Source: Typhlomys cinereus (taxonomy: Eukaryota; Chordata; Mammalia; Rodentia; Platacanthomyidae). Taken from it: a stretch of 64,000 nucleotides of DNA. Shown in pieces: positions 1-11,488 of the stretch. Position numbers and translations under genes: made by a program. Numbering within the stretch: position 1 is the stretch's first letter; each line of letters starts with the position of its first letter. Location of the stretch: the NCBI GenBank assembly GCA_023101885.1, contig JALPQD010000088.1, positions 5,721,691-5,785,690 of the forward strand, read 5' to 3'. The notes under the pieces were generated by a model, which saw only the letters and a program-made list of their open reading frames with translations, searched no databases and was not told where the DNA came from.

Positions 1-769
1 TGGAGGTACACTTCTCAGGGATACGTATCCTACAGACGATTCTATAGTGTTACACTTTGTGTTCAGGAGAAAATCATACTTGTTTTGTGAAATTGGCATA
101 TAACATGTTCACTCAGGTCATGATTTTCCCAAATAGTGAACCAAGTGCGGAGGATTCAGAGTCAAATGTTGGAATTTCACTTTCTAGGGAGAAATATCTT
201 AGAGAAGTTCCTATACTGTAACATTTGTGTTCAGGCGGAAATCATACTTTTTCTTTTACATTTGAATGGCACATGTTCACACAGGCCATGATTTTACAAA
301 ATAGTGAACCAAGTGAGGAGGACTCTGAGTTAAATGTTGCAAGTGCACTTCTTTAAGATAAGTATCGAAGAGAACTTTCATATTGTAACTCTTTGTGTTT
401 AGGAGGAAATCACACTTGTTTTACGACGCTTCCATGAAACATGTTGCATGCATGTCATTCCCTTCCAAAATAGTGAACCAAGTGAAGAGGACTCATACTC
501 ATATGTAGCATTTGCACTTCTTTGGGAAGTCATATGTAGCATGTGTAATTCTTTGGGATAATTGTCCTACACAGGGTTCTAGACTGTAAAACTTTGTATT
601 TTGGAAAACAACATTTGTTTTGTGCTGATTCTGCCAACTATGTTCAGGCTTGTAATGAGCTTGAAAATAGTGGTCAAGCGAGGACCCGTCAAATTCACAT
701 GTTTCGCTTTTTCTTCTCAGTGATAAGAATCCTGTAGATGTTCATACTTTGTAACTTTTTATGTTCAGG
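1..769 (+). repeat. Core-type short HOR, left-truncated
   Basis: Contains the tail of an A monomer, then B/F (TGCGGAGGATTCAGAG), H, I and J. The I monomer carries the 31-bp duplication around 500-560 that marks the core family, so a core block extends leftward beyond the window. Confidence 0.8.
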
Positions 770-938
770 TAAATTTCACACTGGTTTTGTGACGTTTTCA
801 TGGAATATGTTCACGCAGGCCTTGATATTCCAAAATACTGAACCAAGGGAGGAGGACTGAGAGTCTAATGTTGGAAGTGCACTTCTTAGGGATAAGTATC
901 CTACTGAACATTCTATGCTGTAAAACATTTTGTTCAGG
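770..938 (+). repeat. Monomer type A
   Basis: 169 bp. Diagnostic points are CACTGGTTTTGTGACG, GGAATATGTTCACGC, CCTTGAT (other types have CCATGAT), GGAGGACTGAGAGTC and a GAA-ATTCT ending before TAAAAC. It carries the GAAGTGCACTTC palindrome and always follows J. Confidence 0.8.
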
Positions 939-1107
939 AGAAGATCACACTTGTTTTGAGACATTTGCATTTAACATGTTCACGCAGGCCATGATTTTCC
1001 AAAATAGTGAACCAAGTGAAGAGGGTTCAGTGACAAATATTGCACGTGCACTTCTTACGGGTAAGTGTCCAATGGAAGTTCCTGTACTGTAATTCTTTGT
1101 TTTCAGG
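939..1107 (+). repeat. Monomer type B
   Basis: 169 bp. Diagnostic points are GAAGATCACACTTG, AACATGTTCACGCAGG, GAGGGTTCAG and TGCACGTGCA, a 10-bp palindrome holding an E-box core CACGTG. In the core HORs only the front of B survives, fused to the back of F. Confidence 0.8.
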
Positions 1108-1276
1108 AGAAATAGCAGTTGTTGTGCTACATTTCCATGGAAAATTTTGAAGCAGGCCATGATTTTTCCAAAATAGTTAACCAAGTGAGGATGACTCAGA
1201 GTCAAATGTTGCAAGTGCACTTTGTTGGAACATGTATCTTACAGAACTTTCTATACTGTAACTCTTTGTGATCAGG
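1108..1276 (+). repeat. Monomer type C
   Basis: 169 bp. Diagnostic points are CAGTTGTTGTGC, TTGAAGCAGGCC, AGTTAACCAAG, GATGACTCAG and the segment at 1220-1236 that resembles a CENP-B box. It ends with GTGATCAGG rather than GTGTTCAGG. It is absent from the core HORs. Confidence 0.8.
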
Positions 1277-1448
1277 AGAAAGTCACACTTGTTGTGCAAC
1301 ACTCAATGGAACATTTACACGTAAGCCACGATATTCCAAAATAGTGAACCAAGAGAGAAATACTCTGAGTCATATGTTGCAAGTGCTCTTTTTCTTATTG
1401 GAAATTAACCCACCAAAGTTCATTTACTGTCATTCTTTGTGTTCAGGA
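1277..1448 (+). repeat. Monomer type D
   Basis: 172 bp, slightly longer than its neighbours because of extra pyrimidines in CTCTTTTTCTTATTG. Diagnostic points are AAAGTCACACTTGTTGTG, CAATGGAACATTTACACG and AGAGAGAAA. Palindrome is lost (GTGCTCTT). Absent from the core HORs. Confidence 0.8.
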
Positions 1449-1615
1449 GAGTATCACACTTATTTTGCAATGTTTCCCTGGAACATGTTCACGCAGGCTA
1501 TGATTTTCCACAATAGTGAACCAAGTGAGGAGGACTCAGAGTCAAATGTTGGAAGTGCACTTCTTAGGGAGAAGTACCCTACAGAAATTTCGATACCATT
1601 CCTTTTGTGTTCTGC
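1449..1615 (+). repeat. Monomer type E
   Basis: 167 bp. Diagnostic points are AGAGTATCACACTT, TTTCCCTGGAAC, GGCTATGATTTTCC and TTTCGATAC. It ends TTCTGC instead of TTCAGG, giving a splice-acceptor-like TTCTGCAG at the E/F border. Many E copies read GGTAAGTATCC, a donor-like motif. Confidence 0.8.
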
Positions 1616-1782
1616 AGAAAATCACACTTGTTTTGCGATGTTTCCATGGAACATATTCATGCAGGAGAAAATTTCCAAAATATGTAACCACGTGCAGAGG
1701 ATTCAGAATCAAATGTAGGAAGTGCACTTCTTGGGGATAAGTATCCTAGAGAAGTTTCTACACTGTAACATTTGTGTTCAGG
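1616..1782 (+). repeat. Monomer type F
   Basis: 167 bp. Diagnostic points are TTTCCATGGAAC followed by ATTCATGCAGGAG, GTGCAGAGGATTCAGAATC (GTGCGGAGG in most copies) and TCCTAGAGAAG. Its back half is recognisable in the core B/F chimera through GCGGAGGATTCAGAG and CCTAGAGAAG. Confidence 0.8.
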
Positions 1783-1951
1783 ACAAAAATCATACTTGTT
1801 TTGTGACATTTGCATGGAACATGTTCACACTGGCCATGAATCTTCAAAATAGTGAACCAAGTGAGGAGGATTCAGAGTCAAATGTTGGAAGTGCACTTCT
1901 TAGGGAGGAGTATCCTACAGAAGTTTGTATACTGTAACTTTTGCACTCAGG
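1783..1951 (+). repeat. Monomer type G
   Basis: 169 bp. Diagnostic points are GCCATGAAT, GGAGGATTCAGAGTC and GAAGTTTGTATACTG. Most other G copies read GTGCACCTC, which breaks the palindrome. G is lost from the core HORs and from the 9-mer at 62,034-63,550. Confidence 0.75.
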
Positions 1952-2120
1952 GGAAAATCATACTTGATTTGTGACATTTACATTGCACATGTACACACAG
2001 TCCATGATTTTCCAAAATAGTGAACCAAGTGAGGAGGACTCTGAGTTAAATGTTGCAAGTGCACTTCTTTAGGATAAGTGTCATAGAGACGTTTCTATAC
2101 TGTAACTCTTTGTGTTTAGG
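1952..2120 (+). repeat. Monomer type H
   Basis: 169 bp. Diagnostic points are a CACACAG in place of CACGCAG, GACTCTGAGTTAAATG and CTTTAGGATAAGTG. It keeps the 10-bp palindrome AAGTGCACTT. Retained in most long-family units and in core 5-mers. Confidence 0.8.
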
Positions 2121-2277
2121 AGGAAATCACACTTGTTGTACGATGTTTCCATGAAACATATTAATGCATCCAAAATCATGAACCAAGTGAAGAGGACTCA
2201 CTGTCATACGTAGCATGTGCACTTCTTTGGGACAAGTATCCTACACTGGTTTCTAGATGGTAAAACTTTTGTTCTGG
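2121..2277 (+). repeat. Monomer type I, shortened copy
   Basis: 157 bp; this copy lacks about 12 bp of the CATTCCCTTCC segment seen in other I copies, going from ATGCA directly to TCCAAAATC. Diagnostic points are TTGTACGATG, GAAGAGGACTCAC, GTAGCATGTGCAC and GGTTTCTAGA. It ends TTCTGG. Confidence 0.75.
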
Positions 2278-2445
2278 ATAAAAAAAACATTTGTTTTGTT
2301 CTGATTCTACCAGCTATGTCCAGGCCTGTAATGAGCTTGAAAATAGTGACCAAGTGAGGAAGCGTCAAATTCAAATGTTGCACGTTCACTTCTCAGTGAT
2401 AAGAATCTTGTACATATTCATATGTTGTAACTTTTTATGTTCAGG
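2278..2445 (+). repeat. Monomer type J
   Basis: 168 bp and the most diverged type. Diagnostic points are CTGATTCTACCA, TGTAATGAGCTTGAAAATAG, CACTTCTCAGTGATAAGAAT and TTGTAACTTTTTATG. It has no GTGCAC palindrome. It closes every HOR unit. Confidence 0.85.
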
Positions 2446-4108
2446 AGGAAATCACACTGGCTTTCTGATGTTTTCATGTAATATGTTCTCGCAGGCTTTG
2501 ATTTTCCAAAATGGTGAACAAGTGAGGAGGACTGAGAGTCAAATGTTGGAAGTGCACTTCTTAGGGATAAATATCCTACAGAAGATTCTACACTGTAACA
2601 CTTTGTGCTAAGGAGAAGATCATACTAGTTTTGCGACATTTGCATATAACATGTTCACGCAGGCCATGATTTTCCAAAATAATGAACCAAGTCAGTAGAG
2701 TTTAGAGTCAAATATTGCACGTGCACTTCTTACCAGTAAGTGTCCTACGGAAGTTCCTATACTGTAACTCTTTGTGTTCAGGAGAAAATAACAGTTGTTT
2801 TTCCACATGTCCATGGAACATGTTGAAGCAGGTCATGATTTTTCAAAATACTTAACCAAGTGAGGATGACTCAGAGTCAAATATTGCAAGTGCACTTCGT
2901 TGGGACTCGTATCCTACAGAAGGTTCTATACTGTAACGCTTTGTGATCAGGAGAAAGTCACACATGTTGTGCGATAGTCAATGGAACATTTACTCGCAAG
3001 CCATGATATTCCAAAATATTGAACCAAGAGTGAAGGACTCAGAGTCAAATGTTGCAAGTGCTCTTCTTCGTAGTGGAAAGTATCCCACCAAAGTTCATTT
3101 ACTGTCATTCTTTGTGTTCGAGAGAGTATCACACTTGTTTTGCAATGTTTCCCTGAAATATGTTCACGCAGGCTATGATTTTCCACAATAGTGAACCAAG
3201 TGAGGAGGACTCAGAGTCAAATGTTGGAAGTGCACTTCTTAGTGGTAAGTATCCTACAGAAGTTTCGATACTTTTCCTCTTTGTGTTCTCCAGAAAAATC
3301 ACACTTGGTTTGCGACGTTTGCATGGAACCTATTCATCAGGAGATGATTGCAAATAGTGAACACGTGCGGAGCATTCAGAATCAATGTAGGAGTGTACTT
3401 TTTGGGGATAAGTATCCTGGAGAAGTTTCTACACTGTAACATTTTGATCAGGAAAAATCATACTTGTTTTGTGGACATTTGCATGGAACATGTTCACGTT
3501 GGCCATGAATTCCCAAATAGTGAACCAAGTGAGGAGATTCAGAGTCAATTTGGAAGTGCACTTCTTAGGGAGGAGTATCCTACAGAAGTTTGTATACTGT
3601 AACATTTGCACTCAGGTGAAAATCATACTTGATTTGTGACATTTACGTTGCACATGTTCACACAGGCAATGATTTTCCAAAATAGTGAACCAAGTGAGGA
3701 GGACTCTGAGTTAAATGTTGCAAGTGCAATTCTTTAGGATAAGTGTCGTAGAGACGTTTCTATACCGTAACTCTGCGTTTAGGAGGAAATCACACTTGTT
3801 GTACGATGTTTCCATGAAACATGTTCATGCATCCAAAATCATGAACCAAGTGAAGAGTACTCACAGTCATATGTAGCATGTGCATTTCTTTGGGACAAGT
3901 ATCCTACACAGGTTTCTAGATGGAAAAACTGTCTGTTCTGGAGAAAACAACATTCGTTTTGTGCTGACTCTACCAACTATGTTCAGGCCTGTAATGAGCT
4001 TGAAAATAGTGACCAAGTGAGGAAGCATCAAATTCACATGTTTCACTTTCACTTCTCAGTGATAAGAATCCTGTAGATGTTCATATGTTGTAACTTTTTA
4101 TGTTCAGG
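2446..4108 (+). repeat. Complete 10-mer HOR
   Basis: 1,663 bp with A to J in order. F and G are slightly shortened by single-base losses (for example around 3,330-3,370 and 3,530-3,550). The E/F border has GGTAAGTAT at 3,244 followed 49 nt later by CTCCAG. Confidence 0.8.
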
Positions 4109-5789
4109 AGAAAATCACACTGGTTTTGTGACGTTTTCATGGAATATGTTCACGCAGCCCTTGATTTTCCAAAATGGTTAACCAAGTGAGGAGGACTGAG
4201 AGTCTCATGTTGGAAGTCCACTTCGTAGGGACAAAAATCCTACAGAAGATTCTATGCTGTAAAACATTTTGTTCAGGAGAAGATCATACTTGTTTTGCGA
4301 CATTTGCATTTAACATGTTCACACAGGCCAGGATTTTCCAAAATAGTGAACCAAATGAGGAGGGTTCAGAGTCAAATATTCCACGTGCACTTCTAAACGG
4401 TAAGTGTCCTACGGAAGTTCCTATACTGTAGCTCTTCGTGTTCAGGAGAAAATAACAGTTGTTATGCGACATTTTCATGGAAAATGTTGAAGCAGGCCAT
4501 GATTTTTCCACAATAGTTAACTAAGTGAGGATGACTCAGAGTCAAATGTTGCAAGTGCACTTTGTTTGAACACATATCCTACAGAACTTTCTATACTGTA
4601 ACTCTTTGTGATCAGGAGAAAGTCACACTTGTTGTGCGACAGTCAATGGAACATTTACACGCAAGCCATGATTTTCCACAATAGTGAACCAAGTGAGGAG
4701 GACTCAGAGTCAAATGTTGGAAGTGCACTTCTTGGGGATAAGTATCCTAGAGAAGTTTCTACACTGTAACATTTGCGTTAAGGAGAAAATCATACTTGTT
4801 TTGTGACACTTGCATGGAACATGTTCATGCAGGCCATGAATTTCCAAAATAGTGAACCAAGTGAGGAGGTCTCAGAGTCAAATGATGGAAGTGCACCTCT
4901 TAGAGAGAAGTACCCTATAGAAGTTTTGATACTGTACCTCTTTGTGTTCTCCAAAAATCACACTTGTTTTGCCACTTTTCCATGGAACCTATTCATGCAG
5001 CAGATGGTTTACAAAATAGTGAACCAAGTGCTGAGGATTCAGAATCAAATGTAGGAAGTGCACTTCTTGGGGATAAGTCCACTATAGAAGTTTCTACACT
5101 GTAACATTTGCTTTCAGGAGAAAATCATACTTGTTTTGTGACTTTTGCATGGCACATGTTCACACAGTCCATGATTTTACAAAATAGTGAAACAAGTGAG
5201 GAGGATTCAGAGTCAAATGGCAGAAGTGCACCTCTTAGGGAGAAGTATCCTACAGAAGTTTGTATACTGTAACATTTGCATTCAGGAGAATATCATACTT
5301 GATTTTGACATTTGCATGGCACATGTTCACACAGGCCATGATTTTACAAGACAGTGAACCAAGTGAGGAGGACTCTGAGTCAAATGTTGCAAGTGCACTT
5401 CTTTAGGATAAGTGTCGTACAGACATTTCTATACCGTATCTCTTGGTGTTCAGGAGGAAATCACACTTGTTGTACGACATTTCCATGAAAAATGTTCATG
5501 CATGTCATTCCCTTCCAAAATCGTGAACCAAGTGAAGAGGACTCACTGTCATATGTAGCATGTGCACTTCTTTGGGACAAGTATCCTACACTGGTTTCCA
5601 GACGGTAAAACTTTGTGTTCTGGAGAAAACAACATTCGTTTTTGCTGATTCTACCAACTATGTTCAGCCCTGTAATGAGCTTCAAAATAGTGACCAAGTG
5701 AGGAAGCGTCAAATTCACATGTTTCACTTTCTCTTCTCAGTGATAAGAATCCTGTAGATGTTCATACGTTGTAAGATTTTATGTTCAGG
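4109..5789 (+). repeat. Rearranged 10-mer HOR
   Basis: 1,681 bp, still ten monomers but shuffled: A, B, C, D/F chimera (about 4,615-4,780), G/E chimera (about 4,780-4,950), F, G, H, I, J. Normal length with abnormal order suggests compensating unequal exchanges rather than one deletion. Confidence 0.7.
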
Positions 5790-6446
5790 AGGAAATCACA
5801 CTGGTTTTGTGACGTTTTCATGGAATATATTCACCCAGGCCTTGATTTTCCAAAATAGTGAACCAAGTGAAGAGGACTGAGAGTCAAATGTTGGAATGCA
5901 CTTCTTAGGGATAAGTATCATACAGAACATTCTACACTGAACACTTTTTGTTCAGGATAAGATTATACTTGTTTTGTGACATTTGCATATAACATGTGCA
6001 CATAGGCCATGATTCACAAAATAGTGAACCAAGTGAGGAGGACTCTGAGTCAAATGTTGCAAGTGCACTTCTTTAGGATAAGTGTTGTACAGAAGTTTCT
6101 ATACTGTAACTCTTTGTGTTCGGGAGGAAATCACACTTGTACGACGTTTCCATGAAATATGTACTTGCATCCAAAATAGTGAACCAAGTGAAGAAGACTC
6201 ACAGTCATATGTAGCATGTGCACTTCTTTGGGACAAGTATCCTACACAGGTTTCTAGACGGTAATACTTTGTGTTCTGGAGAAAAAAGGATTCGTTTTGT
6301 GCTGATACTACCAACTATATTCAGGCCTGTAATGAGCTTGAAAACAGTGACCAAGTTAGGAACCTTCAAATTCACATGTTTCACTTTCAATTCTCAGTGA
6401 TAAGTATCCTGTAGATGTTCATAGTTTGTACCTTTTTATGTTCAGG
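5790..6446 (+). repeat. 4-mer deletion derivative (A, B/H, I, J)
   Basis: 657 bp. The second monomer (about 5,955-6,120) begins as B (CATATAACATG) and ends as H (GACTCTGAGTC, TTTAGGATAAG), so C to G were removed by a B-to-H exchange. Confidence 0.75.
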
Positions 6447-7277
6447 AGAAAATCACACTGGTTCTGTGTCGTTTTCATGGAATATGTTCACGCTGGCCTT
6501 GATTTTCCAAAATAGTGAACCAAGTGAGGAGGACTGAGAGTCAAATGTTGGAAGTGCATTTCTTAGGGATAAGTATCCTACAGAATATTCTATGCTCTAA
6601 CACTTTTTGTTCAGAAGAAGATCATACTTGTTTTGTGACTTTTGCATATAACATGTTCACGCAAGCCATGAATTTCCAAAATAGTGAATCAAGCGAGGAG
6701 GATTCAGAATCAAATGCTGGAAGTGAACTTCTTAGGGAGGAGTATTCTACAGAAGTTTGTGTACTGTAACATTTGCGCTCAGGTGAAAATCATACTTGAT
6801 TTGTGACATTTACATGGCACATGTTCACACAGGCCATGATTTTCCAAAATAGTGAACCAAGTGAGGAGGTCTCTGAGTCAAATGTTGCAAGTGCACTTCT
6901 TTAGGATAAGTGTCATACAGACATTTCAATACCGTAATTCTTTGTATTCAGGAGGAAATCACACTTGTTGTACGATGTTTCCATGAAACATGTTCATGCA
7001 TCCAAAATCGTGAACCAAGTGAAGAGGACTCACAGTCATATGTAGCATGTGCAATACTTTGGGACAAGTATCCTACACAGGTGTCTAGAGAGTAAAACAT
7101 TTTGTTCTGGAGAAAACCATATTTGTTTTGTGCTGATTCTACCAACTATGTTCCGGCCTGTAATTAGCTTGAAAATAGTGACCAAGTGAGGATGCATCAA
7201 ATTCACATGTTTCACTTTCACTTCTTAGTGATAAGAATGCTGTAGATGTTCATACGTTGTAAATTTTTATGTTCAGC
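6447..7277 (+). repeat. 5-mer deletion derivative (A, B/G, H, I, J)
   Basis: 831 bp. The second monomer starts as B (CATATAACATG at about 6,645) and ends as G (GCTGGAAGTG, GAAGTTTGTGTACTG). It has the same monomer count as the core 5-mer but a different fusion point. Confidence 0.75.
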
Positions 7278-8618
7278 AGAAAATCACACTTTTTTTGTGA
7301 AGTGTTCATGGAATATGTTCACGCAGACTTTGTTTTTCCAAAAGAGTGAACAAAGTGAGGAAGACTGAGAGTCAAATGTTGGAAGTGCACTTCTTAGGTA
7401 TAAGTATCCTACAGAAGATTCTATTCTGTAACACTTTGTGTTCAGTTGAAGATCACACTTGTTTTGCAACATTTGCATATACAATGTTCATTCAGGCCAT
7501 GATTTTCCAAAATAGTGAGCCAAGTGAGGAGGGTTCCGAGTCAAATTTTGCACGTGCACTTCTTACCGGTAAGTGTCCTACAGAAGTTCTTATATTGTAA
7601 CTCTTTGTGTTCAGGAAAAATAACAGTTGTTGTGCCACATTTCCATGGAACATGTTGAAGCAGGCCATGATTTTTCCAAAAGTTAACCAAGTGAGGATGA
7701 CTCAGAGTCAAATATTGCAAGTGCACTTCGTTTGGACACGTATGCTACAGAAGTTTCTATACTGTAACTCTTTGTGATCAGGAGACTGGTTGTGCGACAG
7801 TCAATGGAACATTTACACTCTGGCCATGATATTCCAAAATAGTGAACCAAGAGAGAAGGACTCAGAGTCAAATGCTGCAAGTGCTCTTCTTCTTAGGGCT
7901 AAATATTCCACCAAAGTTTCTATACTGTCATTCTTTGTGTTCAGGAGAGTATCACACTTATTTTGCAATGTTTCCCTGAAACATGTTCACGCAGGGTATG
8001 ATTTTCCAAAATAGTGAACCAAGTGAGGAGGATTCGGAGTCAAATGCTGGAAGTGCACCTGTTAGGGATAAGTATCCTACAGAAGATTGTATACTGTAAC
8101 ATTTGCCTTCAGGAGAAAATCATACTTGTTTTGTGACATTTCCATGGAACATGTTCACGCAGGCCATGAATTCATAAAATAGTGAACCAAGTGAGGAGGA
8201 CTCTGAGTCAAATGTTGCAAGTGCACTTCTTTAGGATAAGTGTTGTACAGATGTTTCTATACTGTAACTCTTTGTGTTCAGGGTGAAATCACACTTGTTG
8301 TACGACGTTTCCATGAAACATATTCATGCATGTCATTGCCTTACAAAATCATGAACCAAGTGAAGAGGCCTCACAGTCATATGTAGCATGTGCACTTCTT
8401 TGGGACAAGTATCCTACACAGGTATCTAGACTGTAAAACTTTTTTTCTAGAGAAAAAAACATTCGTTTTGTGCTGATTCTACCAACTATGTTCAGGCCTG
8501 TAAGGAACTTGAAAATAGGTACCAAGTGAGGAAGTGTCAAATTCACATGTTTCACTTTCACTTCTCAGTGATAAGCATCCTGAAAATGTTCATACGTTGT
8601 AACTTTTTATGTTCAGGA
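7278..8618 (+). repeat. 8-mer deletion derivative (A, B, C, D, E/G, H, I, J)
   Basis: 1,341 bp. The fifth monomer starts as E (AGAGTATCACAC) and finishes as G (GATTCGGAGTC, GCTGGAAGTGCACC), removing F and parts of E and G. Confidence 0.75.
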
Positions 8619-11488
8619 GGAAATCACACAGGTTTTGAGACGTTTTCATGCAATACGTTCACGCAGCCCTTGATTTTCAAAAAGAGTGAAGCAAGTGAGG
8701 AAGACTGAGAGTCAAATGTTGGAAGTGCACTTCTTAGGCATAAGTATCCTACAGAAGATTCTATTCTCTAACACTTTGTGTTCAGTTGAAGAACACACTT
8801 GTTTTGCAACATTTGCATATAACATGTTCACTCAGGCCATGATTTTCCAAAACAGTGAACCAAGTGAGGAGGGTTCAGAGTCAAATATTGCACATGCACT
8901 TCTTACTGGTTAGTATCCTACAGAAGTTCCTATACTGCAACTCTTTGTGTTCAGGAGAAAATCAGACTTGTTGTTCCTCATTTCCATGGAGCATGTTGAA
9001 TCAGCAGGCCATGATTTTTCCGAAATAGTTAACCAAGTGAGGATGACTCAGAGACAAATGTTGCAAGTGCACTTCGTTGGTATACGTATCCTACAGAAGT
9101 TTCTATACTGTAACTCTTTGTAATCAGGAGGATGTCACACTTGTTGAGTGACAGTCAATGGAATATTTAAATGCAAGCCATGATACTCCACAATAGTGAA
9201 ACAAGAGATAAAGACTCATAGTCAAATGTTAAAAGTGCTCTTCTTCTTATTGGCAAGTATGCCACCAAAGTTTCTATTCTGTCATTCTTTGTGTTCAGGA
9301 GAGTATCACACTTGTTTTCCAATGTCTTCATGGAACATGTTCACGCAGGCTATGATTTTCCAAAGTAGTGAACCAAGTGAGGAGGACTCATAGTCAAATC
9401 TTAGACGTGCACTTCTTAGTGGTAAGTATCCTACAGAAGTTTCGATACTATACCTCTTTGTGTTCTGCAGAAAATCACACTTGTTTTGAGACTTTTCCAT
9501 GGAACCTACTCATGCAGGAGGTGATTTCCAAAATAGTGAACCAAGTGCAGAGGATTCAGTTTCAAATGTAGGCAGTTCATTTCTTGGGGATAAGGATCCT
9601 AGAGAAGTTTCTACATTGTAACATTTGCGTTCATGAGAAAATCATGCATGTTTTGTGACATTTGCATGGAACATGTTCACACAGGCCATGATTTTACAAA
9701 ATAGTGAACCAAGTGAGGAGGAGTCAGAGTCAAATGCTGGAAGTGCACCTCTTAGGGATAAGTATCCTACAGAAGGTTGTATACTGTAACATTTGCGTTC
9801 AGGAGAAAATCATACTTGTTTGTGACATTTGCATGGCACATGTTCACACAAGCCATGATTTTACAAAATAGTGAACCAAGTGAGGAGGACTCAGAGTCAA
9901 ATGTTGCAAGTGCACTTGTTTAGGATAAGTGTAGTACAGAAGTTTCTGTATTGTATCTCTTTGTGTTCAGGAGGAAATAACAGTTGTTGTGCCACATTTC
10001 CATGGAACATGTTGAAGAAGGCCTTATTTTTTCCAAAATAGTTAACCAAGTGAGGATGACTCAGAGTCAAATATTGCAAGTGCACTTCATTGGGACTCGT
10101 ATCCTACAGAAGTTTCTATACTGTAAATCTTTGTGATCAGGAGAAAGTCACACTTGTTGTGTGACAGTCAATGGAATATTTACACGCAAGCCATGATGTT
10201 CCAAAATAGTGAACCAAGCAAGAAGGACTCAAAGTCAAATGTTGCAAGTGCTCTTCTTCTTAGCAGTAAGTATCCCACAAAAGTTTCTACACTGTCATTC
10301 TTTGTGTTCAGGAGAGTATCACACTTTTTTTACAATGTATCCATGGAATATATTCATGCAGGCTATGATTTTCCAAAGTAGTGCACCAAGTGAGGAGGAT
10401 TTAGAGTCAAATGTTGGAAGTGCACTTCTTAGTGGTAAGTATCCTACAGAAGTTTCGATATTGTACCTCTTTGTGTTCTGCAGAAAATCACACTTGTTTT
10501 GTGACTTTTCCATGGAACCTATTCATGCAGGAGATGATTTCCAAAATAGTGAACCAAGTGCGGAGCATTCAGAATCAAATGTAGAAAGCGCACTTCTTGG
10601 GGATAAGTATCCTAGAGAAATTTCTACACTGTAACATTTGTGTTCAGGAGAAGATCATACTTGTTTTGTGACATTAACATCGATCATGTTCACGCAGGCC
10701 ATGAATTTCCAAAATAGTGAACGAAGTGAGGAGGATTGAGTCAAATGTTGGAAGTGCACCTCTTAGGGATAAGTATCCTACAGAAGTTTGTATACTCTAA
10801 GATTTGCAATCGGGAGAAAATCATACTTGTTTTGTGATATTTGCACGGCAACTTTTCACAGAGGACATGATTTTCCAAAATAGTGAAAAATTGAGGAGGG
10901 TTCAGAGTCAAATATTGCATGTGCACTTCTTACCCGAAGGTGTCTTACGCAGGTTCCTATACTGTAACTCTTTTTGTTCAGGAGAAAATAACAGTTGTTG
11001 TGCCACATTTCCATGCAACATTTTGAAGCAGGCCATGATTTTTCCAAAATAGTTAACCAAGTGAGGATGGCTCAGAGTCAAATGTTGCAAGTGCACTTCT
11101 TTAGGATAAGTGTCATACAGAAGTTTCTATACTGTAACTCTTTGTGTTCAGGAGAAAATCAGACTTGTTGTACGACGTTTCCATGAAACATATTCATGCA
11201 TGTCATTCCCTTCCAAAATCGTGAACCAAGTGAGGAGGACTCACAGTCATATGTAGCATGTGCACTACTTTGGGACAAATATCCTAAACAGGTTTATAGA
11301 GTGTAAAACTTTGTGTTCTGGAGAAAACCACATTCGTTTTGTGCTGATTCTACCAACTATGTTCAGGCCTGTAATGAGCTCGGAAATAGTGACCAAGTGA
11401 GGAAGCCTCAAATTCACATGTTTCACTTTCACTTCTCAGTGATAAGAATCCTGTAGATGCTCATACGTTGTAACTTTTTATGTTCAGG
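8619..11488 (+). repeat. Expanded 17-mer HOR
   Basis: 2,870 bp read as A B C D E F G H, then C D E F G, an H/B chimera (about 10,815-10,985), a C/H chimera (about 10,986-11,152), I, J. At about 9,970 an H monomer is followed directly by C (AACAGTTGTTGTGCC), so an internal C-to-H segment is partly duplicated. Confidence 0.75.

Larger units (their letters stand above)
770..2445 (+). repeat. Complete 10-mer HOR (A-J), exemplar
   Basis: The unit is 1,676 bp with one copy each of A, B, C, D, E, F, G, H, I and J in that order. It is used to define the monomer types in the ten entries that follow. Its J end is a weakly diverged version of the marker found at the end of every unit. Confidence 0.85.
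770..11488 (+). repeat. Left long-HOR (10-mer family) block
   Basis: Seven consecutive HOR units begin with an A monomer and end with J (TTTTTATGTTCAGG). Complete units have ten monomers. I monomers here lack the 31-bp duplication and read TTGTACGA, unlike the core family. Confidence 0.85.

Noticed and set aside
1041..1050. E-box TGCACGTGCA as a promoter element
   Set aside because: It recurs in B monomers as part of the repeat consensus and no transcription unit is visible; kept only as part of the palindrome observation.
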